DNA from: Cephalopachus bancanus
Lineage: Eukaryota; Chordata; Mammalia; Primates; Tarsiidae
DNA: 64,000 nucleotides
Reading direction: 5' to 3'
Assembly (NCBI GenBank): GCA_027257055.1
Contig: JAPVLO010000323.1
Location: forward strand, 1,251,001 to 1,315,000
The notes below the pieces were generated by a model. It ran no database searches. It saw nothing but the letters and a program-made list of their open reading frames with translations, and was not told the DNA's origin. How positions within the stretch are numbered: the stretch's first letter is position 1; each line of letters starts with the position of its first letter. Shown piece after piece: positions 23,390-35,553 of the stretch. A program made the translations under genes and the position numbers.

Positions 23390-23570
23390 CATTCAACAAG
23401 CATTTATTTGTATACTTGATAAATAATAACCTTTCCTGAGTACTTGCTTGTTGTGAGCCAAACATTGTTCTGGATGCTGGAACACACATATGAATACAGC
23501 ATATTCCTGCTCCTTTAAGAGTTCATCTTCTGGTGAGGAGAGACAGAAATATAAGCCAGAAGATTTTACT
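23390..23570 (+). repeat. Ancient mammalian-wide repeat fragment
   Basis: Words CAACAAGCATTTATTTG, CCTGAGTACTTGC, TTGTTCTGGATGCTGGA and ATATTCCTGCTCCTTTAAGAG match a common old LINE-type repeat seen also at 5,090-5,230 and 56,105-56,280. The family is not assigned. Confidence 0.5.
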
Positions 23571-23789
23571 CTGCTTTGGATGCATTAAAGGAGGTTTCAG
23601 ACAGGAGATGACATTTTTGCTGGGTCCGAAAGGATGAGGAGTTCACCTAGTAGATGAGGCAGGGAAGGTTCTACTGACTGAGGGAAGAGTTTGAGCACAG
23701 GAACAAAGTTTGTCTTCCTCTCCATTCCATCATATAACATGAAATAAGAAAAGAGGTGCTTTTTAGACCTAAATTCAACGAGTCCTTGA

Positions 23790-24103
<314 letters not shown>

Positions 24104-24682
24104 TGATTCCACTGTGCATAAAGCAAAAGCCTTGACTTAGTTATTTTGCCTCACTAGCAAACATGCAAGTAAAAAACTCAGAAAACTGCTTTTTTTGATG
24201 AGTGTTTGTTGACTTTTTAATCTCTCATCAATAATCTAAACACGAAGCTCTTTGCCTTTTTCTTGATGAGCACTAGACTTCAGTGGCAACTCAAAAGAAT
24301 GACACTTCTTATCCTGTCTTCTTTTGATTAATTAATCAAAGTTGTATACATCATGATTAAATACTTTACACTCATTTTGATCACAAGTACCTTCTTTTTT
24401 CCACTGATATATTTTAAAAAGATTCCTGTCATTTACAAATTTCTTCATTTCTCAGCATCCTAAAAAATGTTTTTGTTTTTCTAAGTGAAGACAGACAGAC
24501 AGTACTTTATCCTGCTCTGAGCAAGCAGTTTTATTTCCTAAGTTATCATGGAATGCTTGAAATAACATGGATTCTAAAGAATGGTACATTAAGTAAAATA
24601 AAAAATAAATACATAAAGAATGATACATAAGAACATTTTTCTAACACTGCTTAGAGAGAATGAACTATTTATCAAAGGAGGA

Positions 24683-24990
24683 GCAGGAGCACAGTGGTTC
24701 ATGCTTATAATTCTAGCACTTTGGGAGGCTAAGGTGAGAGGATTGCTTGAACCCAGGAGTTTGAGACCAGCATGGGCAACATAGTGAGTGAGACCTCATC
24801 TCTACAAAAAAATCACACAGTTAGCCAGGCGTGCCCCTGTAGTCCCAGTTACTCACGAGGCTGAGATGGAAGGATCGCCTGAGACAAGGAAGTTGAGGCT
24901 GCGTCGAGTCAAGATTGTGCCACTACACTCCAACCTGGGCAACAGACTGAGGCCCCAACTCAGAAATAAAATTAAAATAAAATTAAAATA
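24683..24990 (+). mobile_element. Alu, full length
   Basis: Diverged plus-orientation Alu ending in (AAAAT)n-like repeats. Confidence 0.92.
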
Positions 24991-25477
24991 AATCAAAGAT
25001 GGAAGACTTTCCCCTGATGAGCTCTAAATACCTCTCTTCCTTGCCCCCAGACTTTAGACACACCAGTAGCAGTTACAAAGATTGTATTTGCGTGCCTCAA
25101 ATTGCATTCAGAAATTTCAGGCCAGAGATGCAACCCCACTAAATAAAAGCATGGCTGAGCCCCAATTAAGAAGGCCATGCCATGACAGAAAAGGTAATCA
25201 TCAGACTTCAGAACAACCCACTTGGCTGGATGTGAGCACCACAAAGACTGGGACTTTCATGCCTAGAAGGACCTCCCTGACATTTCAGTTAAAATCCAGA
25301 GGGCATATGGTCATGTCCTGCCTGCTTTGATTTTTTTGCAGTGCTATAATTTGTGACTTGGACCTCTTGTTATATAGAACAGCTGGGAACCTTTCCTTGG
25401 AGTCAACTTTGACCCAGGGGGACTCTTGGGTTGAGTGGATGAATGGAAGGCTGAAATGTTTACTGCCATAGCATCTT

Positions 25478-25978
25478 TTTAAAAAAATTTATTTTATTTT
25501 AAAGATATGGGGTACAATCCAGGATTAGGTTTACAAGTGATCATTTTACGGGTAAAGTTTGGGCTTCCCTTTGTCCCCACTTTGCCTAGTTTGAGGTCAG
25601 GCACCCTTACTAATGTTACGTACCCCACCTCCCCTGACAGTTTCTGGCTACTGCCAATCCCTTATAGGATTATGATAAAAAATGTTCAGGGTCCACTTAT
25701 GAGTGAGAACATATAGTACTCAGTTCTTTGTTTCTGTGATAAATCACTTAAGTGTTGTAGACTCTAAATCCACCCAAGTTGCTGTGAAGTTCATAATTTT
25801 GTTCTTCTTTATGGCTATGTAATATTCCATCATGTATATGTATCACTTTTTTTTATCCAATTCATGTTGATGGGCAGCATAATTGGTTCCATGTTTTTGC
25901 TATTGTAAATAGTGCTGCAATAAACATACGTGTGCAGGTATCTTTTCTGTGGAGTGATTTAAGTTCCTCTGAGTATAT
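25478..25978 (-). mobile_element. 5'-truncated L1 with TSDs
   Basis: Minus-orientation L1 3' end of about 500 bp. On the plus strand the T-rich tail is followed by 3' untranslated sequence (GGGGTACAATCCAGGATTAG) and then the end of ORF2 (TGTAATATTCCATCATG, GCAATAAACATACGTGTGC). The flanking 15-bp TSDs are CTGCCATAGCATCTT (25,463) and CTGCCATAGCGTCTT (25,979). Too little of ORF2 remains for function. Confidence 0.88.
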
Positions 25979-25993
25979 CTGCCATAGCGTCTT

Positions 25994-26754
25994 ATTCTCT
26001 GCAAGGACACTAAACACAAATCTGAATTCTCACTTGCTTTCTCCCACTTGCATCATATCATTCCTACTGGGGGCTGATTAGAAGCAAAGCTAATGAATCT
26101 TCAGGTGTGAGGCGCTGGAAGCAGCTTTTGGCATCCAGGACTCCACTTCCCTCCCCCCAACTGCCTTGCCCTCTGCAACCCTGAGTTCCTTTTTTCTCAC
26201 GTAAATCTTCACTTTCTTTTAAGTTCACAGCAAACCCCAGCGTGGCATGTTTGTGATGTTGTGCAGAGGCTGCTGTCCAAAAATAAACTATTGTGTGGAA
26301 GGAGGATAGGGCTGGTTTTCAGAGGCATGCCAGCCAGCCATGGTGTTCAGTGGCTCTTATTGGTTAATGTCCGCAAATTTTCTTCTACCAAAAGCTAAAT
26401 GGGGCTCATTAAGCTCCTCTGGGGTAATTTTTAAAAAGAAAGGACAAGTTAAAAATAGTCTAAGCACAAGCCTTAGAGGCTTAGAGCTGTTAGGAAGAAG
26501 TGATGATGAGGTCTGGGGAGAGGTTTTCACAGTTGAGATTCATAGCCTGGCAGGAGCTGCAGGCCCCAGCGGGATGAGGAAGGTTGGGGCTAAGAGAGAC
26601 CTTAAGGGCCAGAGCACCAGTTCCAAGCCTGGGCTCATACTCAGGCCCATTCAACGTGGATTTCATCGAGCACCTACTAACATACCAAGGGGGATCCCCC
26701 ATCGCCAAATGGAATTCTTTTGGAGGGCAGGCCCCTTGTCGTATACTTTGAATT
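25994..26754. other. Unannotated stretch
   Basis: A 151-codon plus-strand frame (26,340-26,795) crosses into the mariner remnant and has no family signature. I treat it as chance. Confidence 0.5.
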
Positions 26755-27109
26755 TGTCCTTCCAGGTCAAATGGTCAACCCCAGTTTTTATCTAGAAGTT
26801 TTGAGAAAGTTGTGTCATGATTTGCCAAAGAAATGTCCTCAGTTGTGGAAAACAGGTAACTGTTTTTTTCCACTGTGACAACGCACCTGTCCACATGGCG
26901 CTGAGTCGTTCGGCCGTTTTTGACCAAAATTGGCATGATGCCCATGCCCACCCTCCCTATTCACCCTCTCTTGCTCCGAGCGACTTTTTTTTCCCTTGAA
27001 TGAAAAAAGTCCTCAAAGGGAAATGTTTTGCTGATGTGGAGGAGGTGAAACAAAAATGGCAGAAGCACAAAAGGGCATCAAAACTGACAAGTTCGAAAAC
27101 TGCTTTGAG
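26755..27109 (+). pseudogene. Mariner transposase remnant, part 1
   Basis: Plus-strand remains of the C-terminal catalytic domain of a mariner (Tc1/mariner) transposase, broken by stops and frameshifts. Visible motifs are HCDNAPVH (second catalytic aspartate), PPYSPSLAPSDFFFP (third catalytic aspartate of the DDD triad), and then MKKVLKGKCFADVEEVKQK in the next frame. The N-terminal DNA-binding half is absent here. The sequence is interrupted at 27,110 by a retroposed segment and resumes at 27,285. A related minus-strand copy lies at 45,714-46,130. Confidence 0.85.
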
Positions 27110-27270
27110 GCCATGTGCTCTCTGAGCTATGGCCAGGCCATGTTTCCTGGCTTTGGCCCCCTTCCCTACCTTGGGGATTTGAATCTTCTCTTTCTCTCTC
27201 TCTCTTTCTCTCTCTCGCAAATTTACTTTCTAAATAAACTATATTTCCTAATCTAAAAAAAAAAGAAAAG
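27110..27270 (+). mobile_element. Small polyadenylated retrocopy inserted into mariner
   Basis: A 161-bp segment ending AATAAA (27,233-27,238), then 16 bases, then an A-rich tail (27,255-27,270). It is flanked by 14-bp TSDs AAAACTGCTTTGAG (27,096) and AATACTGCTTTGAG (27,271), one mismatch. The segment contains CCATGTTTCCTGGCTTTGG and a CT-rich run. This is the structure of an L1-mediated copy of the 3' end of a polyadenylated RNA. The source RNA is not recognised. It could also be part of an LTR transcript. Confidence 0.8.
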
Positions 27271-27284
27271 AATACTGCTTTGAG

Positions 27285-27415
27285 CAGTGGAAAAAGTATC
27301 TTGATAGATGTGTTGTATCAAATGGAGAGTACTTTGAAGGTGACTGAAGTTTCAACATATGAGAATAAATACACAATTTTAATAAATACATTCCTGTTTT
27401 GAGGGGTTCCTTTGG
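27285..27415 (+). pseudogene. Mariner transposase remnant, part 2 and 3' end
   Basis: Continues the mariner copy after the retrocopy: CAGTGGAAAAAGTATCTTGA (QWKKYLD-like), GAGTACTTTGAAGGTGACTG (EYFEGD then stop), then a 3' untranslated stretch ending near GAGGGGTTCCTTTGG. Confidence 0.8.
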
Positions 27416-28204
27416 TATAAACTATTGCATGGTAATAATTAAGTTCCTGACTTTGCCTGCTTAGGACATCCACATCCTGGTAAAATTTCAGGAAGGAGTT
27501 GAGGCCATACCATTTTGTGGCTCCAGCCCTTTGAAGAAGACAGCTGTCCTTACATATCAAGGGATGAGAAGGCCTTGCCTGCTGTGTGCTGGCTGAAAAG
27601 AGAAAAACCAAACAGTCAAGCAGCATGTGGATACAGCAGGAAGTGGGATTTTAGCCACTTGCCCTTACTAATGACCCCCTCTGCCTAGAGCTCAAGTGAA
27701 AGGCAGCACATTGTCGTCTGACATCTCCCTCCCTGGTCGGTCTCCACGTTAGTGAAAGGAGAGTCTAGGAGAGCGTTGGAGATGAAAATGAGTCACCAGC
27801 GGGCACTCTGTAGCTGAGAGCTTTAACAAAGGCTGAGATGCCAACTGCGGGGTGTCGCTCGCAGGTTGAGTGTCTGCAAGGTTGTGTATCTATGACTTCT
27901 GAGCCAGCCCTCCTCTGACTGTTTCCTGGATCTCAGCAGTGATGCTGATCACACCAGTTCCCCCTGACTTAAGAGTTCACTTGTTTGAACCAACATTAAT
28001 TAGGATTTCCAAGCATGTGGACCTTTTTACCATCTCCTGGAGAGACAAGAAGGGGACAGGTTGGAAAGGAGTGACTTGTTCTGTAGGAGGGAGAAAAGAG
28101 CTCCAGTCTCTCCCTAGGTTGTGTACCTGCTAATTTCACTGCAAGCAGGCCACGTGTGGGACACATGGGGTTGACTTGGAAGGTTTTCTTGTCGTTCATT
28201 TGTT
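27416..28204. other. Unannotated stretch
   Basis: Moderately GC-rich sequence with no recognised element or gene. Confidence 0.5.
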
Positions 28205-28480
28205 TGTTTTGAGTCAGAGTCTCACTCTGTCACCTAGACTGGAGAGCAGTGGCACAATCATGGCTGCCACAGTCTTGACCTACCGGGTGCAGGTGATCCT
28301 TCTGCCTCAGCCTTCCAGGTTGCTGGACCTACAGGCTTGCCCCACCACACCCGGCTAATTTTTTTATTTTTATTTTTTGGAGTTGCCCAGGCTGGTCTCG
28401 AAGCCCTGGGCTCAGGCAATCCTCTTGCCTCCGCCTCTCAAAGTGCTGGGGTTACAGGCAGGAGCCGCTGTGCCCAGCCG
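28205..28480 (-). mobile_element. Alu, full length
   Basis: Minus-orientation Alu (GAGTCAGAGTCTCACTCTGTC to GCCGCTGTGCCCAGCC). Confidence 0.94.
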
Positions 28481-28954
28481 GAAGATCTTCAAAGTGTTGT
28501 CAATGTTAGCCATTGTTGATAATTTCTGTGACTTGGGCTCTACCCTCTGCCCTTCCTGCCCATGAGCCATGCTAAGAGGCCATGCAGAGAGTGAGTAAGG
28601 GTGAGACAGAGACTGAAGCAGAGGCAGCCACGTTGTGACGCGTGCACCAAGTTGTGGACCTGACTGGGTGACCTGATAGGCCTCTGTGACCCTATGACGC
28701 TAGGGTTCCACAGGTCATCATTCCTGAGTCCAGGGAAGCTCAGTGCAGGAGGAGTTGCAGACACCCTGGCGGTGGCTGAGCAGGTTCCTTTCATGTCTCT
28801 CATTTGTGCCACTGGCTCCAGAACCCAGCCCTTATCATAGTAACTTACCCCAACAGCAATAATTCTGTGGGCCCAACTTTTGGTGTGCAGTATGAATACT
28901 AGAAACTATTTATTGAGAGCTTAGCATTTGCTAGCACCGTGCCAAGATTTTGTC

Positions 28955-29054
28955 TACATGATCTCATGTATTCACCAGCCAGACCCGGGTTCAAATCCTG
29001 ACCGTGCCATTTGTTATCTGGGTCACCTTAGGCAGATTATCTAACCTCTCTGAG
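28955..29054 (+). repeat. MIR remnant, part 1
   Basis: The MIR core starts CAGACCCGGGTTCAAATCC, then TGCCATTTGTTATCTGGG and TTATCTAACCTCTCTGAGC. It is interrupted by an MLT1 LTR and resumes at 29,946 with its 3' half. Confidence 0.8.
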
Positions 29055-29829
<775 letters not shown>

Positions 29830-29945
29830 TTATTAAACTTTAAATATGTCCTTTGAGGCCCTATCTCCAAATACAGCCGTGCTGGGGTGAGGACTTGAAC
29901 ATAAGAATTTGGTGGGGGGGACACAAACATTCAGTCTACAACAGT
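29830..29945 (-). mobile_element. MLT1-type LTR, part 2
   Basis: GTCCTTTGAGGCCCTATCTC, CAAATACAGCCGTGCTGGGG, GGGACACAAACATTCAGTC: the complement of the LTR start. Confidence 0.8.
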
Positions 29946-30095
29946 CAGTTTCCTCAATAGTAAAAAACGTGAATAGTAGTGTCACTTAATAGGTAGCTGA
30001 GGGGATTACATATGATAATAGGTAGAAAATGCTTAGCAGAGTGTCCAGCACAGTGTTCCACAAAGTTAACCATTGTTGGTATTATTATTCCCAGG
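29946..30095 (+). repeat. MIR remnant, part 2
   Basis: MIR 3' half: CAGTTTCCTCAATAGTAAAA, GCTGAGGGGATTACATATGA, TGCTTAGCAGAGTGTCCAGC. Confidence 0.75.
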
Positions 30096-30617
30096 CCCAC
30101 TTGACACACCAGCCCAGACCACCAGTGTTATCATTAGTAAGAGGAGGCAGCTTTGACATTCAATTCAACACGGGTTTGTGCGACTTTTTTTCCATTGGGT
30201 TTCATTGTTTCTCAAGACTTACCTTCCATCATGTAGCAATGATAAGGCCCAGAGTCGTCTGAACTCTCCTGACAGTGGAATGGTGTCATCTCTTGTTTCT
30301 TATTAATAGTTAAACACACTGGTATAGAGATCACAAAGTGGTTTCACTTTAAATATCATACCCTCAAGTTCGGGGACTGTGTCTTACACATTTTTGATTC
30401 CCCAGAGTCTAGCTTAGTGCCTGTCACATCGAAGGCATCTGATACATATGTATTGAGTTGGACTGTCTTAGATCCACAGGGAAAATGAAGTCTGGGCAGC
30501 AAGTAGGGCTCTCCCGGGTGCCCCATTCTGACCCCATTCTGTGTCTTCACACTTCACGTGGCTTTTATGAATCAAGATAGTTTATTTTAAAAGTTTCTTC
30601 TCTTATATTTTCTCTCC

Positions 30618-30936
30618 TTTTTTTTTTTGAACCAGAGTCTCACTCTGTCGCCCAGGCTGAAGTGCAGTGGCACACTCATGGTCATTACAGCCTCAACCTG
30701 CTGGGCTCAGGTTACAGCCTCAACCTGCTGGGCTCAGACAATCCTTCTACCTTCATTTTCTGAGTAGCTGGAACTACAGGTGTGCATCACCGCACCTGGC
30801 TAATTTTTTATTTTTTTTGTAGAGACGAGGTCTCGCCAAATTGCTCTGGCTGGTTTCAAACCCTTGGGCTCAGGCAATCTTCTTGCCTCTGCCTTCCAAA
30901 GTGCTGAGATTACAGGTGTGAGCCACCAAGACTGGT
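30618..30936 (-). mobile_element. Alu with internal tandem duplication
   Basis: Full-length minus-orientation Alu. A 26-base segment beginning TTACAGCCTCAACCTGCTGG occurs at 30,685-30,710 and again, identical, at 30,712-30,737. Confidence 0.94.
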
Positions 30937-31399
30937 TTATTTTCTCTTCTTAATCATCTTCTCAGTTCATTTACTTATCTAAAAATAATCATTAAGAGAT
31001 TGTCAGAGATCAGGCTTAGTTCCTGGAGTTGGGATGCGCTAATGACAAGCAAACCAAACGTCCTGTCCTCACAAAGTGGGGTCAGCGAGTATATACCAGA
31101 TGAGTTTGGACTAAAGTTTCTAAGGGAATATGGAAAGATGCATTGCGTGCCAGGCTCTAGGGGAAGATATGGAGGGTGCCTTGGGGACATGTGGTGGGAG
31201 TTCTTCACCTGGACTCAGGCAGTGAGTCACTTGGTGCCTCTAAATGGAGCCAGGATGGGAGGTGGGAGCTTCACAGGTGAGGAGCTTGAGGAGGAAGTTA
31301 TGCATTAGACTAAGAGGACAGTGGGAAGCTGCAAACCCAGTGGGGCTCTCATGGGTATGAGAGGAGGAAATGGAAGAGAATACAAAGTGCCATCTCTGC

Positions 31400-31680
31400 C
31401 CTCCCACTTTTGAGAAACAAGACATACACAAGTGAGGCAACTTAAGGAAATGTCGAAAGTATTGGGTGGATGCATACATTTGTAGTGTTTTTCCACTTGC
31501 CCACGGAACACAAATGTTGCACGATGGTTGACTGGTCACAGTTCATCACATCTGTCAATTCTTGGGTTGACTGACATGGATCATTGTGGATTAAAGCATT
31601 TAAATGGTCTTCGTTAAAACCTGATGGTCTTCCTGAACGTGAAGAATCACTCAGGTCAAAGTGGCTCTTTTTGAAACGAC
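31400..31680 (-). pseudogene. Mariner transposase remnant, distal part (split by Alu)
   Basis: Minus-strand reading gives FKKSHFDLSDSSRSGRPS, then NALIHNDPCQSTQEL and MNCDQSTIVQHLCS. This matches the linker and second helix-turn-helix of the mariner transposase DNA-binding region. The frame closes before the catalytic domain. The start of the protein lies beyond the Alu at 31,693-31,979. Confidence 0.75.
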
Positions 31681-31692
31681 AGAGCCATTTTC

Positions 31693-31979
31693 TTTTTTTT
31701 GAGTTGGAGTCTCACTCCGTCGCCCAGACTGGAGTGCAGTGGCCGCTCCCGGTCACCGCAGCCTCAACCTGCTGGGCTCTGGCGATCCTTCCACCTCAGC
31801 CTTCCAAGTAGCCGGAACTACAGGTGTGTGCTACCACGACTGCCTAATTTTTTATTTATTGTAGAGACGAGGTCTCACCAAGTTGCCCAGGCGGGTCTCG
31901 AACCCGTGGACTCAGGCAATCCACTCCTCTCGGTCTCCCAAAGCACTGGGATTACAGGCTGAGCCACCGAGTCCAGTCC
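31693..31979 (-). mobile_element. Strepsirrhine-type Alu inserted in mariner
   Basis: Full-length minus-orientation Alu with 12-bp TSDs AGAGCCATTTTC (31,681) and AGAACCATTTTC (31,980). Confidence 0.95.
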
Positions 31980-31991
31980 AGAACCATTTTC

Positions 31992-32290
31992 TTGCTGTGC
32001 TTTCCCTGATGATATTCTCTCTGCACACGGCACAAATGTCTCAAACAGCCTCCGCTATCTTTACTCCTCTGCTAAACTCAAACAGAAGAAAATGTTGGAA
32101 GTGTTCATTTTATTCCCACCTGACACTCCATCTTCTTTAGCCCACAAACAGCACTGTCTTCAAATCTGCAAAATGCAAGGTGTATTCACAAGCCCAACAC
32201 TTTCGCTCAAAGTGACAAATGATAAACCAACTTCCAACACTGCAGTGTTGCCATGCTGAAAACAAACACTATGAATTTACGCATCAAGCT
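31992..32290 (-). pseudogene. Mariner transposase remnant, N-terminal part
   Basis: Minus-strand continuation of the mariner copy (peptide words KIAEAV, DICAVCRENIIRESTARKWF, broken by stops). It corresponds to the first helix-turn-helix of the transposase. The outer boundary is uncertain. Confidence 0.65.
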
Positions 32291-32298
32291 AATGATAG

Positions 32299-32581
32299 TT
32301 TTTTTTTTTTTTTTTTTTTTTGAGTTGAAGTCTCACTCTGTCGCCCAGACTGGAGTGCAGTGGCCACTCCCGGCCACCGCAGCCTCAACCTGCTGGGCTC
32401 CAGCAATCCTTCCGCCTCAGCCTTCCACATAGCTGCAACTACAGGCGCGTGCTACCACACCTGGCTAATTTTTTGATTTATCGTAGAGATGAGGTCTCGC
32501 CTGCCCAGGCGAGTCTCGAACCCGCGGGCTTAGGCAATCCACTCACCTCAGCCTCCCAAAGGCGTGGGATTACAGGCTGAG
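32299..32581 (-). mobile_element. Strepsirrhine-type Alu
   Basis: Full-length minus-orientation Alu with a 23-base T run. It ends ATTACAGGCTGA without the usual GCCACC end, so it is slightly 5'-truncated. Short GATAG repeats flank it. Confidence 0.94.
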
Positions 32582-33206
32582 GATAGTAACAAACGGCAAA
32601 TTGTATCAGATGATGTGACACGTGAGTGTAAATATATTTAGAAGAATGCAACAAGAGGTGTTTTGTCAAAATGAGGTTTACAGACTTCCTACAGAATCAC
32701 CTGGGATGCCTATTAAATAAACAGGGACATTATCCCACACCTGAGGAATCATAATGTCTTGGGGCAGAGACTGGGTATTTACAAGTCTGATAAGCTCCCT
32801 GCATGATTCTGGTGCCTATTAAGGTCTGAGGACCATTATCAGCCAGTATTTATCAAGCACCTACTGTGGTTCAACAAGCCTCTACAGTCAGAATGGGAGA
32901 GGAGTCACCGGTCTAAGGGCCAGAGGAGATATCAACACAGACACTAGGGCACAAAGACTTGTTGATCTCAGAAGTAGAGGAAGAAAAGGAGGATGTTACC
33001 AGTAAGCAAGGGTGGAACAGTCACTAAGGGAATCCAGAATGATATGTTTATGGGACAGCAAAAATATTAGACTGGCTGGAGTGGAAGGGCAAAGTTGTGG
33101 AATAACAGTTTTAATTAAAGAAATTCTAAAGAATTCTGCAAATGGAAAGCACTTAATTAGATGATAGGGATATATTATATGTTCTTCAGAATAAAAACCC
33201 TAAAGT
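32582..33206. other. Unannotated stretch
   Basis: CATAATGTCTTGGGGCAGAG and GATTCTGGTGCCTATTAAGG may be an eroded hAT (MER5-like) fragment near 32,660-32,840. Nothing else is seen. Confidence 0.45.
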
Positions 33207-33504
33207 AGCCAGGTATGGTGGCTCATGCCTGTAATTCCAGCACTATGGGAGGCAGAGGTGAGAGGATTGCCTGAACCCAGGGGTTCGAGATCAGCCTGGG
33301 GAACTTGGCAGGACTTAATCTCTACAATAAACCAAAAATGTAGCCAAGTGTGGTGGCGCACGCCTGTTGTTCCAGCTACTTGGAAGGCTGAGGTAGAAGG
33401 ATAGCCTGAGCCCAGCAGATCGAGGCTGTGACTGCCCTGAGCATGCCACTGCACTCCAGCCTGGGCAACAAAGTGAGACTCCAACAACAAACAAACACAC
33501 ACCC
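33207..33504 (+). mobile_element. Alu, full length
   Basis: Plus-orientation Alu ending in a CAA-rich tail. Flanking CCCTA words may be TSD remnants. Confidence 0.93.
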
Positions 33505-33579
33505 CTATTGCTCTGAAAATGCTACTGGAATGAGGATAATAGTAAAATACTTTTACGTGTATGACTTTGGGTATATTAC

Positions 33580-33700
33580 ACGATTTTATGGAACCTCAAT
33601 TTCCTAATCTATAAAGTGGAAATAGTAATACCTACTTTTCAGGATCGTGAGGGTTGAATGGTATACATGGGAAAAATCAACCCTATTCTGGACCAAGGCT
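33580..33700 (+). repeat. MIR fragment
   Basis: CCTCAATTTCCTAATCTATA, AAGTGGAAATAGTAATACC and CGTGAGGGTTGAATGG match the MIR 3' half. Confidence 0.6.
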
Positions 33701-33726
33701 ATATTAAAAGAATAACAAAACTAAAA

Positions 33727-33727
<1 letters not shown>

Positions 33728-33763
<36 letters not shown>
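33728..33763. repeat. (AC)n microsatellite
   Basis: Eighteen uninterrupted AC units. Confidence 0.98.
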
Positions 33764-33767
<4 letters not shown>

Positions 33768-34264
33768 CATAGCCTATCCTGTGGTTAGTGACATCTGATC
33801 AGGTGATACTACTGGACGCTTGCAACAGTTTATTTCCTCTCTTGTCTTCCATGTCGGTTTCCAGCCACTCCCAGTGACTTCCTGGGAGTCTGTGTAGACA
33901 ACCTTCTCAAGGAGTGCCGCCTAGTGTCGGATACTATAATGACTAATTCTGTCCTTAAACAGTTGAAGTTCCTGGCAAATTGTCCTTTGAAAGCTAATAC
34001 GGCCTAAGGAAAAATAGCATCTTTAATAGAAAGGCACACAGTAACCCCAAGGGCAAATTACTTTTTAATTTTACAACCATAATATCAATGAATGATGAAC
34101 GATTTTCTTCTTGAAAAAAACCTTTATAAATACCATGCAGGTTGAGGATAGATAATTCAAGAACCGAAGACTTTTGTCCCGAGACTTCTCTTTTTATACT
34201 TCCAAAGCAACTGAAAAAATGTTTCTCTTAATTTTTTTGTATTGATTATAATGTTGTTCACATT

Positions 34265-34558
34265 AAAAAAATTTTTTTTTGGAGTCGGAGTCTCACTCTG
34301 TCACCCAGGTGTGCAGTGGCATGCTAGCGGCCACCACAGCCTCAACCTGCTGGGCTCAGGTGATCCTTCCGCTTCAACCTTCCAAGTAACTGGAACTACA
34401 GGCACATGCCACCACGCCCAGCTAATTTTTAAATTTATTGTAGAGATGAGGTCTTGCCAAGTTGCCCAGGCTGGTCTCGAACTCGGGAACCCAGGCAATT
34501 CTCTCACCTCAGTCTCCCAAAGTGCTGGGATTATAAGCGTGAGCCACTGCATCCGGCC
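34265..34558 (-). mobile_element. Alu, full length, with TSDs
   Basis: Minus-orientation Alu with TGTTCACATT repeats at 34,255 and 34,559. Confidence 0.95.
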
Positions 34559-34604
34559 TGTTCACATTTTTTTTTAAGTGGCAGTATCACTAAACTGGGG
34601 ATAT

Positions 34605-34985
34605 TGAGAGTCTGTTGCTGGGAGCAGTTCCACCATTGGCTAGTTGGATGACTTTGGTTAAGTAGCTCCCCCTCTCTGGATCTCAGTTTCTGCAACTTTA
34701 ACATGAGAGATGTGGACGCCTTTATCACCCTGATCTCTTCTTGCATGTGGTTCTTTGCCCAGAGAGGCTGTGTAGGGAGCAGATAGGCGTAGGAGTCAGG
34801 AGATCTAAATTTTTTAAATCACTATTCCAGTATTTATTCTGGAACCTTGGTCAATCAATTAACCTCGCCAGACCCTAGTTTTCTCATCTGTAAAATGGGA
34901 AGAAAAGGCCTTCTCTGCTTTATTTACAGAGCTCTTAGGAGACTCAAAAGATGCTGCTCACAAAATACAAAGTGCTATAAAAAGC
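34605..34985 (+). repeat. Two adjacent MIR remnants
   Basis: Two MIR cores in plus orientation: 34,625-34,740 (TGACTTTGGTTAAGTAGC, CTCAGTTTCTGCAAC) and 34,795-34,985 (GGTCAATCAATTAACCTCGC, TCATCTGTAAAATGGGAAG). Confidence 0.7.
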
Positions 34986-35160
34986 TACAAAGTGCTATAG
35001 AAAATTTAAGGTTCTAAAATAAAGATTCATTCCACTCCTTTTTTTTTGTGATTGATGTACGGCAATTAAGGGCTTTAAATATAAAAATAGGAGTTTCAAT
35101 TCCAATCCCACAAATTACCTGTAGATTTAGAGAAATCTAAGCCCCTTTTATCTTTTCTTT

Positions 35161-35455
35161 TCTTTTTTTTTTTTTTGAGTTGGAGTCTCACTCTGTTGCC
35201 CAGACTGGAGTGCAGTGGCATGCTCCTGGCCACTGCAGCCTTCCACCTGCTGGGCTCCGGCAAGCCTTCTGCCTCAGCCTTCCAAGTAGCTGGAACTACA
35301 GGCACACTACCACGCCCGGCTAATTTTTTGATTTATTGTAGAGAGGAAGTCTCGCCAAGTTGCCCAGGTGGGTCTCAAATCCATGGACTCAGGTAATCCA
35401 CTCACCTTGGCCTTCCAAAGTGCTGGGATTACAGGCTGAGTCACCGATCCTGGCT
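35161..35455 (-). mobile_element. Strepsirrhine-type Alu
   Basis: Full-length minus-orientation Alu (GAGTTGGAGTCTCACTCTG to GAGTCACCGATCCTGGC). Confidence 0.95.
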
Positions 35456-35553
35456 CCTTTTTTCTTAACTATAAAAGAAGAGAGGTTAAATAGGAAATAA
35501 ATGAAAGGGCTTAACACAGGGCCTGGCACATAGCAAGAGTTGAATATATGGGT

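Noticed and set aside
28955..29054. tRNA-like box GGGTTCAAATCC
   Set aside because: It is the tRNA-derived MIR core. No cloverleaf can be folded around it.
33728..33763. Regularly spaced repeats as a possible CRISPR-like array (also 36,917 and 53,702)
   Set aside because: They are simple dinucleotide microsatellites in a vertebrate genome, with no spacers.
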